From contig DAOUDG010000045.1 of assembly GCA_034431435.1 (NCBI GenBank), positions 1-20,313 of the forward strand: DNA of 20,313 nt, given 5' to 3'. The notes below the pieces were generated by a model that saw only the letters and a program-made list of their open reading frames with translations, searched no databases and had not been told where the DNA came from. Positions 7,476 to 14,576 of the stretch are shown piece after piece; the first letter of the stretch is position 1; each line of letters begins with the position of its first letter. Source of the DNA: JAHCIE01 sp034431435 (GTDB lineage: Bacteria; Chloroflexota; Anaerolineae; Epilineales; JAHCIE01). The position numbers were made by a program, and so were the translations under genes.

Positions 7476-8258
7476 ATGAGTATGAAGCGAATCAGTATGT
7501 TGTTCGTCGCGGGCGCGCTGGCGCTGGCGGTGGTCCTGGCAGGCGTTGGCGGCTCCGGCGTCGCCCTGGCCCAGGGCCCCACCACCACCCCGACCACCCC
7601 TCAGCAGGCCCCCATCCACGAGGCGGCACAGGCCTTCTGGCAGGCGCTGGCGAACCGCCTCAACGTGACCCTCGACACCCTCACCCAGGCCGTGCGCGGC
7701 GCGGCCAAGGATGTCGTGGCGCAGGCCGTCACCAACGGCACGCTGACCCAGGAGCAGGCCAACACGGCCAACTCGCGCATCGATCAGTGGCAACCCGGCC
7801 AGGGCCCCAGTCTCCCCTTCTTCGGCGAGCGCGGCCGTGGTGGTCGCGGCGGGAAGGGTGATTTCGGCGGCCCCGGGCATGGCGGCATGATGGGTGGCCT
7901 CGATGCAGCGGCTAAGGCGCTGAACATGACCACCGCCGACCTGATGACCGAGTTGCGCAGCGGCAAGACCCTGGCCGCCGTCGCCCAGGCGAAGGGCGTC
8001 TCGGCCGACAGCGTCAAGGCGGCTATCGTCGCCGACATGAAGGCGAAGATTGACGCGGCCCAGCAGGCGGGCAAGTTGACCGCTGAGCAGGCGACGCAGG
8101 CCAAGCAGCGCATCGACACCGAGGCGGCGAACTGGGACCTGAGCCAGTCCTTCGGCCCCGGCGGCAAGAACGTTATGCCCGGTGGTCCGCGCGGCGGCCG
8201 CGGCGGCCAGAATGGCACGCCCAACCCGAACGCGACACCCGCGCCCCAGCAGCAGTAG
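7476..8258 (+). CDS. Secreted Gly/Ala/Gln-rich protein with two related helical modules
   Basis: 260 aa, function not recognised. Residues 1-33 are a signal peptide with a likely cut after VALA-Q. A Pro/Thr stretch is followed by module 1 (~48-104: LNVTLDTLTQAV, GTLTQEQANTANSRID). After a Gly/Arg-rich linker (~107-141) comes module 2 (~143-214: LNMTTADLMTEL, SGKTLAAVAQAKGVS, GKLTAEQATQAKQRID). The shared LN-x-T and G-x-LT-x-EQA...RID signatures show an internal duplication. The C-terminus is Gly-, Asn- and Gln-rich. Modules of this kind occur in secreted proteins of DUF2680/YckD-like type. A second ATG at 7482 lies 10 nt after GGGAG (7467-7471) and could be the true start. Its place ahead of a two-component system suggests an envelope-stress role; that is inference. 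Confidence 0.85.
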   Translation: MSMKRISMLFVAGALALAVVLAGVGGSGVALAQGPTTTPTTPQQAPIHEAAQAFWQALANRLNVTLDTLTQAVRGAAKDVVAQAVTNGTLTQEQANTANSRIDQWQPGQGPSLPFFGERGRGGRGGKGDFGGPGHGGMMGGLDAAAKALNMTTADLMTELRSGKTLAAVAQAKGVSADSVKAAIVADMKAKIDAAQQAGKLTAEQATQAKQRIDTEAANWDLSQSFGPGGKNVMPGGPRGGRGGQNGTPNPNATPAPQQQ

Positions 8259-8269
8259 CCTTCGACCGC

Positions 8270-8330
8270 CGACCAACGACGGACGACCGACCACCAGTGC
8301 TAGCGGTGGTCGGTCGTCCGTGGTCGGTCG
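8270..8330 (+). terminator. Long hairpin from a GGTCGGTGGTC-type repeat, probable terminator
   Basis: Bases 8279-8295 pair perfectly with 8305-8321 (17 bp, 9-nt loop), and pairing continues outward with two mismatches to 8270/8330. It lies 12 nt after the secreted-protein stop and just before the regulator promoter. No T-tract follows, so it may end transcription inefficiently or stabilise the mRNA 3' end. Its GACCGACCACC sequence resembles words at 10560-10572 and 19106-19128. Confidence 0.55.
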
Positions 8331-8336
8331 CCACGC

Positions 8337-8365
8337 TTCACACATCACGCCGTGCGTACTACAAT
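8337..8365 (+). promoter_or_regulatory. Promoter of the response regulator-kinase pair
   Basis: TTCACA (8337-8342) and TACAAT (8360-8365) are 17 bp apart and each matches the sigma-70-type consensus at 5/6. The predicted start near 8372 gives a leader of about 35 nt before ATG 8407. Confidence 0.6.
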
Positions 8366-8406
8366 TTACCCCGTTAGCGCAAGAAGTGACCGCCATCGAG
8401 AGACCC

Positions 8407-9084
8407 ATGCCCACCGTTCTCGTCGCCGACGACGACCGCAAGATCGTTGATATGTTGCGCCGCACCCTCACCTACGAGGGCTACCACGTCCTGACCGCCC
8501 TCGACGGCCAGGATGCCCTCGACCAGGCCCTGGTGCAGCGCCCCGACGTCATCATCCTCGACTGGATGATGCCCAGCGTCGACGGCATCGAGGTCGCCCG
8601 CCGCATCCGCGCTGTCGATAGCACGCCCATTCTGATGCTCACCGCCCGCGACGCCGTCGATAACCGCGTCGAGGGCCTGGACGCGGGCGCCGACGACTAT
8701 CTGGTAAAGCCCTTCGCCACACCGGAGCTTCTCGCCCGGCTGCGCGCCCTGCTGCGGCGGGGCGAGACCCAGGCCAGGGACCGCCCCCTCGTCTTTGCCG
8801 ACCTCGGCCTCGACCCCGCCACCCGCGAGGGGCGGCGCGGCGCGCGCAAGTTCGCCCTCACGCCCAAGGAGTACGATCTCCTGGAGTATCTGCTGCGCCA
8901 CCCGCGCCAGGTTCTTCCGCGCGAGATCATTCTCGACGCCGTGTGGGGCTACGACTTCGGCGGCCAGGGCAACACCCTCGAAGTCTACATCGGCTACCTG
9001 CGCGCCAAGACCGAGGCCGACGGTGAGGCGCGCCTCATCCAGACCGTGCGCGGCGTGGGCTACGTCCTGCGCGAGGAACCCTGA
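8407..9084 (+). CDS. OmpR/PhoB-family response regulator
   Basis: 225 aa. The receiver domain (1-~115) has the acidic pocket D8-D9-D10, phosphoacceptor D52 (VIILDWMMP), T79 and K101 (VKPF). The C-terminal winged-helix domain (~126-222) shows the family marks LTPKEYDLLEYLLRHP, VWGYDF and TVRGVGYVL. Such regulators bind 11-bp tandem direct repeats as dimers when phosphorylated by their kinase. The kinase gene starts 1 nt after this stop, so the two are co-translated. ATG 8407 is chosen because MPTVLVADDD is the normal domain start; no strong ribosome site precedes it, and an in-frame GTG at 8386 is possible. The 11-bp repeats at 7339 are the obvious candidate target. Confidence 0.95.
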   Translation: MPTVLVADDDRKIVDMLRRTLTYEGYHVLTALDGQDALDQALVQRPDVIILDWMMPSVDGIEVARRIRAVDSTPILMLTARDAVDNRVEGLDAGADDYLVKPFATPELLARLRALLRRGETQARDRPLVFADLGLDPATREGRRGARKFALTPKEYDLLEYLLRHPRQVLPREIILDAVWGYDFGGQGNTLEVYIGYLRAKTEADGEARLIQTVRGVGYVLREEP

Positions 9085-9085
9085 C

Positions 9086-10537
9086 GTGTCCGTTCGTCTG
9101 CGGCTGACGCTGCTGTATACGGCCATCCTGGCGTTGACGCTGGTGGTCTTTAGCGTCGCGCTGTACGCCATCGTGTCGCGGCTGACCCTCTTCTCTATCC
9201 AGTCGGAGCTGGTCGACGATACCAATCGCGTCGTGCAGGGCTACCCGGTCGGCAACGGCCGCGAGGGGCCAGGGGGTCGCGATAACAACCGCCGCCCCGG
9301 CTTCCCCCCCTTCCGCATCACCGGCCCCGACACCTTCGTTCAGATTCTCAACCCCGACGGCGAGATCAACACCCACGCGCCCGGCCTCGACGACCTGACC
9401 CTGCCCATCAACCCCGGCGCTCTGACCGCCGCCCAGGCGGGCCGCGCCACCGTCGAGCGCGTCGATGTCGAGGGTCAGCCCCTCCTCATGTACACCGCGC
9501 CCGTCGTCGCCCAGGGCCGGGTCACCCAGATCGTCCAGGTCGCCCGCAGCGTCGCCCTCCAGGAGCAGGCCCTGGGTATTCTGCGCCGCATCCTGCTGGC
9601 AGGCACGACCCTCGCCACTGTCGTCGCCTTCGGCGTCGGCTGGTTGCTGGCGGGCGCGGCGCTGCGCCCCATCGACCGTATCACCCAGACCGCCAAGGCC
9701 ATCGGCGCCGAACGCGATTTCAACCGCCGCGTCGAGTACACCGGCCCCAATGACGAGTTGGGCCGCCTCGCCACCACCTTCAACACCATGCTGGGCGAGC
9801 TTCAGGCAGGCTACCGCCAGACCGAGGAAGCTCTCCACGCGCAGCGACGGTTCGTCGCCGACGCCTCCCACGAGTTGCGCACCCCCCTCACCAGCATTCG
9901 CGGCAATCTCGCCCTGCTCCAGCGCGAGCCGCCTATCGACCCCACCGACCGCCACGCGGTCGTCTCCGACATGGTGGATGAGACCGACCGCCTTACCCGC
10001 CTCATCCAGAGCCTGCTGACCCTGGCCCGCGCCGACGCCGGGCAGACCCTGCGCGCCGAGGACGTCCTCGTGCGCCCGGTGGTCGAGGACGTCGCCCGCC
10101 AGGCTCAGAGCCTCGGCCCGCGCCACGTCATCACCGTCGACGCCACCCCCGACATCGCTGTCCGCGCCGACCGCGACATGCTGAAGCAGGTGTTGCTCAT
10201 CCTCGTCGACAACGCCGTCAAGTTCACCCCGCCCGGTGGCGCGGTCCACATCGCCGTCCACGACGGCGGCGCCCGCGTCCATATTGCCGTCGCCGACACC
10301 GGCGTCGGCATCCCCCCCGACATCCTGCCTCATGTCTTCACCCGCTTCTACCGCGTCGACACCGCCCGCAGCGGCGACAGCGCGGGCCTCGGCCTGTCCA
10401 TCGCCCAGGACCTCGTCGAGGCCTACCACGGTCATATCAGCGTCGCCAGCGAACCCGGCAAGGGCAGCGTCTTCACCGTCAGCCTCCCCGCCGCGACCAC
10501 GGTCCCCCCGCCGCCTCTACCCCCCCTCTCGCTCTAG
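9086..10537 (+). CDS. Membrane sensor histidine kinase, partner of the upstream regulator
   Basis: 483 aa from GTG 9086, with GAGGA at 9073-9077 inside the upstream gene. TM1 is ~9-31 and TM2 ~168-190, enclosing an extracytoplasmic sensor region of ~135 residues with a Gly/Arg/Pro-rich stretch (55-75). HAMP follows (~190-245), then the H-box FVADASHELRTPLTS with phosphorylated H262, N-box LILVDNAVKF (N376), G1 DTGVGIP (404-410), F-box-like HVFTRFYR and G2 GLGLSIA (434-440). All catalytic boxes are intact. The tail after ~470 is Pro-rich. It autophosphorylates and transfers phosphate to D52 of the regulator. The signal is unknown; the extracytoplasmic region has no family I can name. Confidence 0.95.
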   Translation: MSVRLRLTLLYTAILALTLVVFSVALYAIVSRLTLFSIQSELVDDTNRVVQGYPVGNGREGPGGRDNNRRPGFPPFRITGPDTFVQILNPDGEINTHAPGLDDLTLPINPGALTAAQAGRATVERVDVEGQPLLMYTAPVVAQGRVTQIVQVARSVALQEQALGILRRILLAGTTLATVVAFGVGWLLAGAALRPIDRITQTAKAIGAERDFNRRVEYTGPNDELGRLATTFNTMLGELQAGYRQTEEALHAQRRFVADASHELRTPLTSIRGNLALLQREPPIDPTDRHAVVSDMVDETDRLTRLIQSLLTLARADAGQTLRAEDVLVRPVVEDVARQAQSLGPRHVITVDATPDIAVRADRDMLKQVLLILVDNAVKFTPPGGAVHIAVHDGGARVHIAVADTGVGIPPDILPHVFTRFYRVDTARSGDSAGLGLSIAQDLVEAYHGHISVASEPGKGSVFTVSLPAATTVPPPPLPPLSL

Positions 10538-10676
10538 GCAAGGGTTGGGGTGGGAGTCGTCACCGACCACCGAGTACCGCCCCCCCGCGCCAGACTTGAC
10601 GCCGTGAACCAAGTCCCTGCCCGCCGCGTTTCCTTTACATCCATGTCTGTCCGGTGGGTGGCGAAGGGAGGTGGCG

Positions 10677-11234
10677 ATGGATGTCCTGAAGAATGTGGCG
10701 CGGCGGTGGCTGCCGCTGGCAGCGGTGACGACGCTACTGTGTGCGTTGGTGTACGGCGTGGCGCAGCAGGACTGGCGGCAAGCGGCGAATGAGCCGCAGG
10801 CGGGCATGGCGCTGGATGCGGCCGACCGCTTGGGGCGGGGTGACGCCATCGGGGCGGTGCTGCCCGCGCCGCCCATCGACGTGGGGCGCAGTCTGTCGCC
10901 GTTCATGATTGTCTATGGCGCGGACCAGCGCCCCATCGCGTCGTCGGGGCTGCTGCACGGCGCGACGCCGACGCTGCCCCAGGGCGTGCTGGACAGCGCG
11001 CGCCAACGGGGTGAGAATCGCCTGACCTGGCAGCCGGAGCCGGGGATGCGGCTGGCGGCGGTGGTCGCGCCGTACAGCGGCGAGCAGACCGGCTACGTGC
11101 TGGCGGCGCGCTCGCTGCGCGACGTGGAGCGCCACATCCAGGCTGTAGGCCTGATGACGGGCCTGGTGTGGCTGGCCGCGCTGGGCGTGTCGCTGGGGTT
11201 GATTGTCCTGGGCGAGCTGCTGCTGGCCCACTAG
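10677..11234 (+). CDS. Two-TM membrane protein with extracytoplasmic sensor-like domain
   Basis: 185 aa, function not known. Start ATG 10677 follows GGGAGG (10666-10671) by 5 nt; an in-frame GTG at 10671 overlaps that ribosome site and is rejected. TM1 is ~12-29. An outside domain of ~120 residues contains SPFMIVYGADQRPIASSG and NRLTWQPEPGMRLAAVVAPY, then GYVLAARSLRDVERH, and TM2 (~158-180) ends near the C-terminus. The order (N-in helix, globular domain with a PAS/Cache-like beta pattern, RSLRxVE, second helix) is that of a kinase or chemoreceptor sensor without an output domain. It lies 139 nt after the kinase gene and could be in the same regulon as an accessory sensor; that is inference. 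Confidence 0.75.
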   Translation: MDVLKNVARRWLPLAAVTTLLCALVYGVAQQDWRQAANEPQAGMALDAADRLGRGDAIGAVLPAPPIDVGRSLSPFMIVYGADQRPIASSGLLHGATPTLPQGVLDSARQRGENRLTWQPEPGMRLAAVVAPYSGEQTGYVLAARSLRDVERHIQAVGLMTGLVWLAALGVSLGLIVLGELLLAH

Positions 11235-11442
11235 ATCAGGGGGTGGTGGAGGATTACGTGGCGCGGCGAGATGCCGCTGGCCGGGGCGCCGGGCGAGCCG
11301 GTGGACGGCGCGCGGCTGGTGTTCCGCGCGGCCGACCCGGCGGTGGTCGCGGACTTCGCGCGCCACGCCCCCTACGGCCGCCATGGCCTGGTGACGCGCT
11401 GGACGATTCGCCCCCTGGCTCGTAGTCATCGGCGGCGAGTGA
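11235..11442 (+). pseudogene. YciI-like protein relic, 5'-truncated and frameshifted
   Basis: From codon 11271 the frame reads MPLAGAPGEPVDGARLVF, then ADPAVVADFARHAPYGRHGLV and TRWTIRP, the pattern of the C-terminal half of YciI-related (YCII) proteins. In the C5 run 11411-11415 one extra base shifts the frame: skipping it gives WLVVIGGE and TGA at 11440-11442, a typical YCII ending. Left in frame, translation runs on to 11516 as an Arg-rich tail. Upstream there is no YCII N-terminus or catalytic-type His segment before the preceding gene ends at 11234, so the gene is degraded at both levels. The indel alone could be a sequencing error; the missing 5' half is harder to explain that way. Confidence 0.6.
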
Positions 11443-11670
11443 GGCGGGCTGTGAATAACTTCCCACGACAGGTGAAGGGACTCGCACGCCTGCCCCTGAG
11501 CGCTGCCCTACAATAGAAGGAACCCCGCGCCGGGAGCAACGCCTGCGTCCGGTCAGGGCCGCCACGAGGTGGGTGTAACTGCGCCCCTCGCGGCCGCATC
11601 CAAGTCAGGTGAGCGGCTTGCGCCGTACACCTATTCGGATTAGCCCTGCGAAGACGGAGGAAGACATCCC
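11443..11670. other. Intergenic leader of the sulfur operon
   Basis: Together with the relic this is a 436-bp gap without an intact gene. I see a TACAAT word at 11509-11514 with no good -35, and a TTGCGC at 11618-11623 with no good -10 at 17 bp. The ribosome site GGAGG (11656-11660) for the GTG start at 11671 is clear. No convincing promoter or riboswitch was found. Confidence 0.4.
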
Positions 11671-12939
11671 GTGAAGAAACTGGTCATTCTGGGCGCCGGC
11701 ACGGCGGGCACGATGGTCGCCAACCGGCTGCGCCGCCTCCTCGACCGCGACGAGTGGCAAATCACCATCGTCGACCAGAACGAGACCCACTACTACCAGC
11801 CCGGTTTCCTGTTCATCCCCTTCGGCATGTACAGCAAGAACGACGTCATCAAGCCCAGGCGCGACTTCATCCCGGCCGGCGTCGAGTTTATCATGTCGCC
11901 CATCGAGTTGATCGAGCCGGAGCATAACCGCGTCAAACTCGCCAAAGACCACCGTACCCTCAGCTACGACTTCCTCGTCATTGCCACCGGCACCCAGACC
12001 CACCCCGACCAGACCACCGGCCTCCACGAACACGAGTGGCACAAGTCCATCTACGACTTCTATACCATCGAGGGCGCGGTTGCGCTGGCGCGGCATCTGC
12101 GCACCTGGCAGGGTGGCCGCCTCGTCCTCAACGTCGTCGAGAATCCCATCAAGTGCCCCGTCGCGCCGCTGGAGTTCATCATGCTGGCCGACTGGTTCTT
12201 CCACGAGCAGGGCCTCCGCGACCGGGTCGAGCTGATCTACGCCACGCCGCTGCCGGGCGCCTTTACAAAGCCGATTGCCTCCAAGCACCTGGGCGACATT
12301 CTGGAGCGCAAGAACGTGCAGGTCGTGCCCGAGTTCATGATCGAGCACGTCGACCCCGACGCGAAGAGAATCGTCGCCTACGACGAGCAGGAAATCGAGT
12401 ACGACCTGCTGGTGACCGTGCCCCTCAACATGGGCAACGAGGTCGTGGCCCGTTCCGGCCTGGGCGACGAGCTGAACTACGTCGCCGTGGACAAGCATAC
12501 CTTCGTCTCGCCCTCCCACCCCAACATCTTCGCCCTGGGCGACGCCGCCGCGCTGCCCACGTCGAAGGCCGGGTCGGTGGCCCACTTCGCGGTGGACTGC
12601 TTCGCCGAGAACTTCCTGCGCTACGCCGACGGCCTGGAGATGCTGCCCACCTTCGACGGCCACGCCAACTGCTTCATCGAGTCGGGCTTCGGCAAGGGGC
12701 TGCTGATCGACTTCAACTACGACGTCGAGCCGCTACCCGGCAAGTACCCGCTACCCGGCGTCGGCCCCTTCAGCCTGCTGGAAGAGTCGGAGGCGAATCA
12801 CTGGGGCAAGATGATGTTCCGCTGGCTGTACTGGAACACCCTGCTGAAGGGCCAGGAACTGCCCCTACCGGCGCGCATGAGCATGGCCGGCAAGTGGAAG
12901 CAGGCGGAGGCGCTATGGACCAGTCCATCGCGGAACTGA
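11671..12939 (+). CDS. sqr: Sulfide:quinone oxidoreductase-family flavoprotein
   Basis: 422 aa from GTG 11671, with GGAGG 10 nt upstream. Residues 5-14 (VILGAGTAGT) are the FAD dinucleotide-binding loop, TGTQT (~106-110) the ATG-like motif, and NIFALGDAAALPTSKAG (~285-301) the second FAD motif with D291. C162 (NPIKCPVAP) and C334 (HANCFIESG) lie where the two redox cysteines of SQR are expected; C310 is extra. The C-terminus (FRWLYWNTLLKGQELPLP) is amphipathic, as in monotopic SQRs that sit on the membrane and reach quinone. The enzyme oxidises sulfide to sulfane sulfur and passes electrons to quinone. The next genes encode DUF1641, TusE and DsrE2-like proteins, which supports a sulfur role over a generic NADH dehydrogenase. 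The exact SQR subtype is not settled here. Confidence 0.85.
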   Translation: MKKLVILGAGTAGTMVANRLRRLLDRDEWQITIVDQNETHYYQPGFLFIPFGMYSKNDVIKPRRDFIPAGVEFIMSPIELIEPEHNRVKLAKDHRTLSYDFLVIATGTQTHPDQTTGLHEHEWHKSIYDFYTIEGAVALARHLRTWQGGRLVLNVVENPIKCPVAPLEFIMLADWFFHEQGLRDRVELIYATPLPGAFTKPIASKHLGDILERKNVQVVPEFMIEHVDPDAKRIVAYDEQEIEYDLLVTVPLNMGNEVVARSGLGDELNYVAVDKHTFVSPSHPNIFALGDAAALPTSKAGSVAHFAVDCFAENFLRYADGLEMLPTFDGHANCFIESGFGKGLLIDFNYDVEPLPGKYPLPGVGPFSLLEESEANHWGKMMFRWLYWNTLLKGQELPLPARMSMAGKWKQAEALWTSPSRN

Positions 12940-13604
12940 ACGCCAAGCTGGACACCCTGACCAGCCAGGTGCAGTACCTGGCCGAGCAGGCTCGTGTCGC
13001 CGAGCGCGCCCGCGAAGACCGCGCCGAGCTGGTGCGCGACCTGCTGCCCATCGCCAACGACGCTTTTCGCCTGACCACCGAGCAGTTGGAGGAGGTCCAG
13101 GAGTACATCGACCTGGGCGACCTGCTACGGCTGGTCAAGCGGCTGCTGCGCAATGGGCGCAATATCGAAATGATGCTCGACCAATTGGAGAGCCTCAGCG
13201 ACCTGGCGCAGACCGTCGGGCCGCTGGGCGACGAGGCCTTTGGCAAAGCCGTCGACAGCCTCCAGATGATGGAGCACAAGGGCTACTTCGCCTTCGCGCG
13301 GGGCGGGATGCGCATCGTCGATAACGTCGTCACCTCCTTCACGGAGGAGGACGTCCAGCAACTGGGCGACAATGTCGTGCTCATCCTGCAGACCGTGAAG
13401 TCGATGACTCAGCCAGAGATCATGAATCTGCTGCGCAACACGGCGCAGGCGGTTGAGATGGAGACGGATGAGCCGGTCGACATCTCGTATCGCGCGCTGC
13501 TGGCGCAGATGCGCGACCCGAACGTCCGGCGCGGCCTGGCTCTGACGATGCGCGTCCTGGGCAACCTGGGCAGCCAGACGAGCAACGGGTACGCGGCGCA
13601 TTGA
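12915..13604 (+). CDS. DUF1641-family protein, SQR partner
   Basis: 229 aa. ATG 12915 lies inside the end of sqr (25-nt overlap) with GGAGG at 12906-12910, so the two are translationally coupled. The protein is almost wholly helical: a coiled-coil-like start (ELNAKLDTLTSQVQYLAEQARVAE in part), then the DUF1641 core with LGDLLRLVKRLLRN, a Gly-containing GPLGDEAF loop and a C-terminal MRVLGNLGSQ segment. DUF1641 genes are often found next to SQR or FAD-oxidoreductase genes in bacteria and archaea. Its biochemical role is not established; a scaffold or membrane-recruiting subunit is a guess. No cysteine is present, so it is unlikely to carry sulfur itself. Confidence 0.85.
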   Translation: MDQSIAELNAKLDTLTSQVQYLAEQARVAERAREDRAELVRDLLPIANDAFRLTTEQLEEVQEYIDLGDLLRLVKRLLRNGRNIEMMLDQLESLSDLAQTVGPLGDEAFGKAVDSLQMMEHKGYFAFARGGMRIVDNVVTSFTEEDVQQLGDNVVLILQTVKSMTQPEIMNLLRNTAQAVEMETDEPVDISYRALLAQMRDPNVRRGLALTMRVLGNLGSQTSNGYAAH

Positions 13605-13622
13605 CATTTCAGGAGGAACACA

Positions 13623-13940
13623 ATGGCTACGCGCGAAATCGCCGGCAAGACGGTACAGGTCAACGACGAAGGCTTCATGACGAATCCCAAGGAGTGGGAC
13701 AGGGATATCGCCGTGAGCATCGCCCACGAGGAGGGCATCGCCGACCTGACGCCGGCCCACTGGAAAGTGATCGACTTCTGCCGCCAGGACGCTGGCGCGG
13801 ACGGCAAGGCCCCCACCCTGCGCCGCATCACCACCGTCACCGGCGTCTCGACCAAGGATATGTTCGCCCTGTTCCCCAAAGGCCCCGCCAAGAAGGTCGC
13901 CAAGATCTCGGGCCTGGGCAAGCCGGAAGGATGTGTGTAA
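13623..13940 (+). CDS. tusE: TusE/DsrC-family sulfur carrier with a single C-terminal cysteine
   Basis: 105 aa with an AGGAGG site 6 nt before ATG 13623. The sequence has the DsrC-fold marks: AGKTVQVNDEGFM at the start, WDRDIA, LTPAHWKVIDFCRQ, and the flexible arm ending GLGKPEGCV. C104, the penultimate residue, is the conserved CysA. At position 93, 11 residues earlier, where dissimilatory DsrC has CysB, there is Ala, so this is the TusE-like or single-Cys form. C53 is within the fold. Such proteins carry persulfide sulfur between partners. Its position between DUF1641 and a DsrE2-like gene in an sqr operon suggests that it accepts sulfane sulfur made by SQR, rather than serving tRNA thiolation; this is inference. 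Confidence 0.9.
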   Translation: MATREIAGKTVQVNDEGFMTNPKEWDRDIAVSIAHEEGIADLTPAHWKVIDFCRQDAGADGKAPTLRRITTVTGVSTKDMFALFPKGPAKKVAKISGLGKPEGCV

Positions 13941-13941
13941 C

Positions 13942-14478
13942 ATGGCTACCGAACTGGCACAGGTTCCCGCCCCCGTCGTCCAGCCCGCGCCGGCCGCCGA
14001 GGAGAAGCCGCGCCACGTGGCTTTCATTTGCTCCAAGGGCAACCTGGACATGGCCTACCCGGCCCTGGTCATGGGCTGGGCCGCGCTGGGCAACGGCATC
14101 GACGTGACCATCTTCTTCACCTTCTGGGGTCTCGACATCATCACCAGGAAGCGTGTCGATAACCTCCAGATCTCGCCCATCGGCAACACCAGCATGAAGA
14201 TGGGCGACATGGGCATCCCCAACATCGTCGCCGCGCTGCCGGGTATGACCAACGTCTCGACCCGCATGATGAACCAGAAGATGGAGGCGCTGGGTGTGCC
14301 GCCCGTGCGCGAGTACGTCCAGATGCTCGTCGATGGTGGCGCGAAGCTGTACGCCTGCAAGATGTCGGTCGACATGATGGGCCTGACGATGGACGACTTC
14401 GTCGAGGGCGTCGAGAGCATCGTCACCGCCGGCGACTTCATGGACATGACCGACGGCGCGCAGATCGTGTTCATTTAG
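13942..14478 (+). CDS. DsrE2-type DsrE/DsrF-like sulfurtransferase
   Basis: 178 aa, starting 1 nt after the tusE stop; GGAAGG at 13925-13930 is the ribosome site. The first ~22 residues are a Pro/Ala-rich extension. The DsrE-like core follows with HVAFICSKGNLD, VTIFFTFWGLDI (typical of DsrE2), LPGMTN and AKLYACKMSVDMMGL, ending DGAQIVFI. C30 and C139 are the two cysteines in conserved places and may carry persulfide. A GTG at 13933 in frame is not preferred because it overlaps the tusE end. DsrE2 proteins move sulfane sulfur with TusA or rhodanese partners in sulfur oxidisers; neither partner gene is in this window. The hydrophobic FFTFWG segment may contact the membrane. Confidence 0.88.
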   Translation: MATELAQVPAPVVQPAPAAEEKPRHVAFICSKGNLDMAYPALVMGWAALGNGIDVTIFFTFWGLDIITRKRVDNLQISPIGNTSMKMGDMGIPNIVAALPGMTNVSTRMMNQKMEALGVPPVREYVQMLVDGGAKLYACKMSVDMMGLTMDDFVEGVESIVTAGDFMDMTDGAQIVFI

Positions 14479-14484
14479 GATTAG

Positions 14485-14525
14485 CAGACATGACAGGTCT
14501 CAGAGGCCTGTCATGTCTGTTGTGT
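14485..14525 (+). terminator. Strong hairpin terminator of the sqr operon
   Basis: CAGACATGACAGG (14485-14497) pairs perfectly with CCTGTCATGTCTG (14507-14519), and the stem extends by three more pairs (one G-T) to a CAG loop. The tract after it, TTGTGTC, is only partly T-rich. It starts 7 nt after the DsrE2 stop. Confidence 0.75.
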
Positions 14526-14539
14526 CAATTCTCCCCGGC

Positions 14540-14568
14540 TTGCGCGAATCGCACAACCCCCGTACACT
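14540..14568 (+). promoter_or_regulatory. Candidate promoter of the nitrilase gene
   Basis: TTGCGC (14540-14545) and TACACT (14563-14568) are 17 bp apart, each 4/6 to consensus. Transcription would begin near 14575, at or 1-2 nt before ATG 14577, so the message would be leaderless or nearly so. No ribosome site lies before the ATG, which fits. Confidence 0.45.
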
Positions 14569-14576
14569 TCGGGTCT

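Noticed and set aside
9035..10435. Long open frame of 466 codons on the minus strand
   Set aside because: It lies entirely opposite the histidine kinase, whose conserved boxes are intact; the Gly/Val/Asp-rich product is a typical GC-rich antisense shadow.
10538..10676. TTGACG at 10596-10601 as a -35 for the two-TM gene
   Set aside because: No acceptable -10 lies 15-19 bp downstream; the gene may be read from the kinase transcript.
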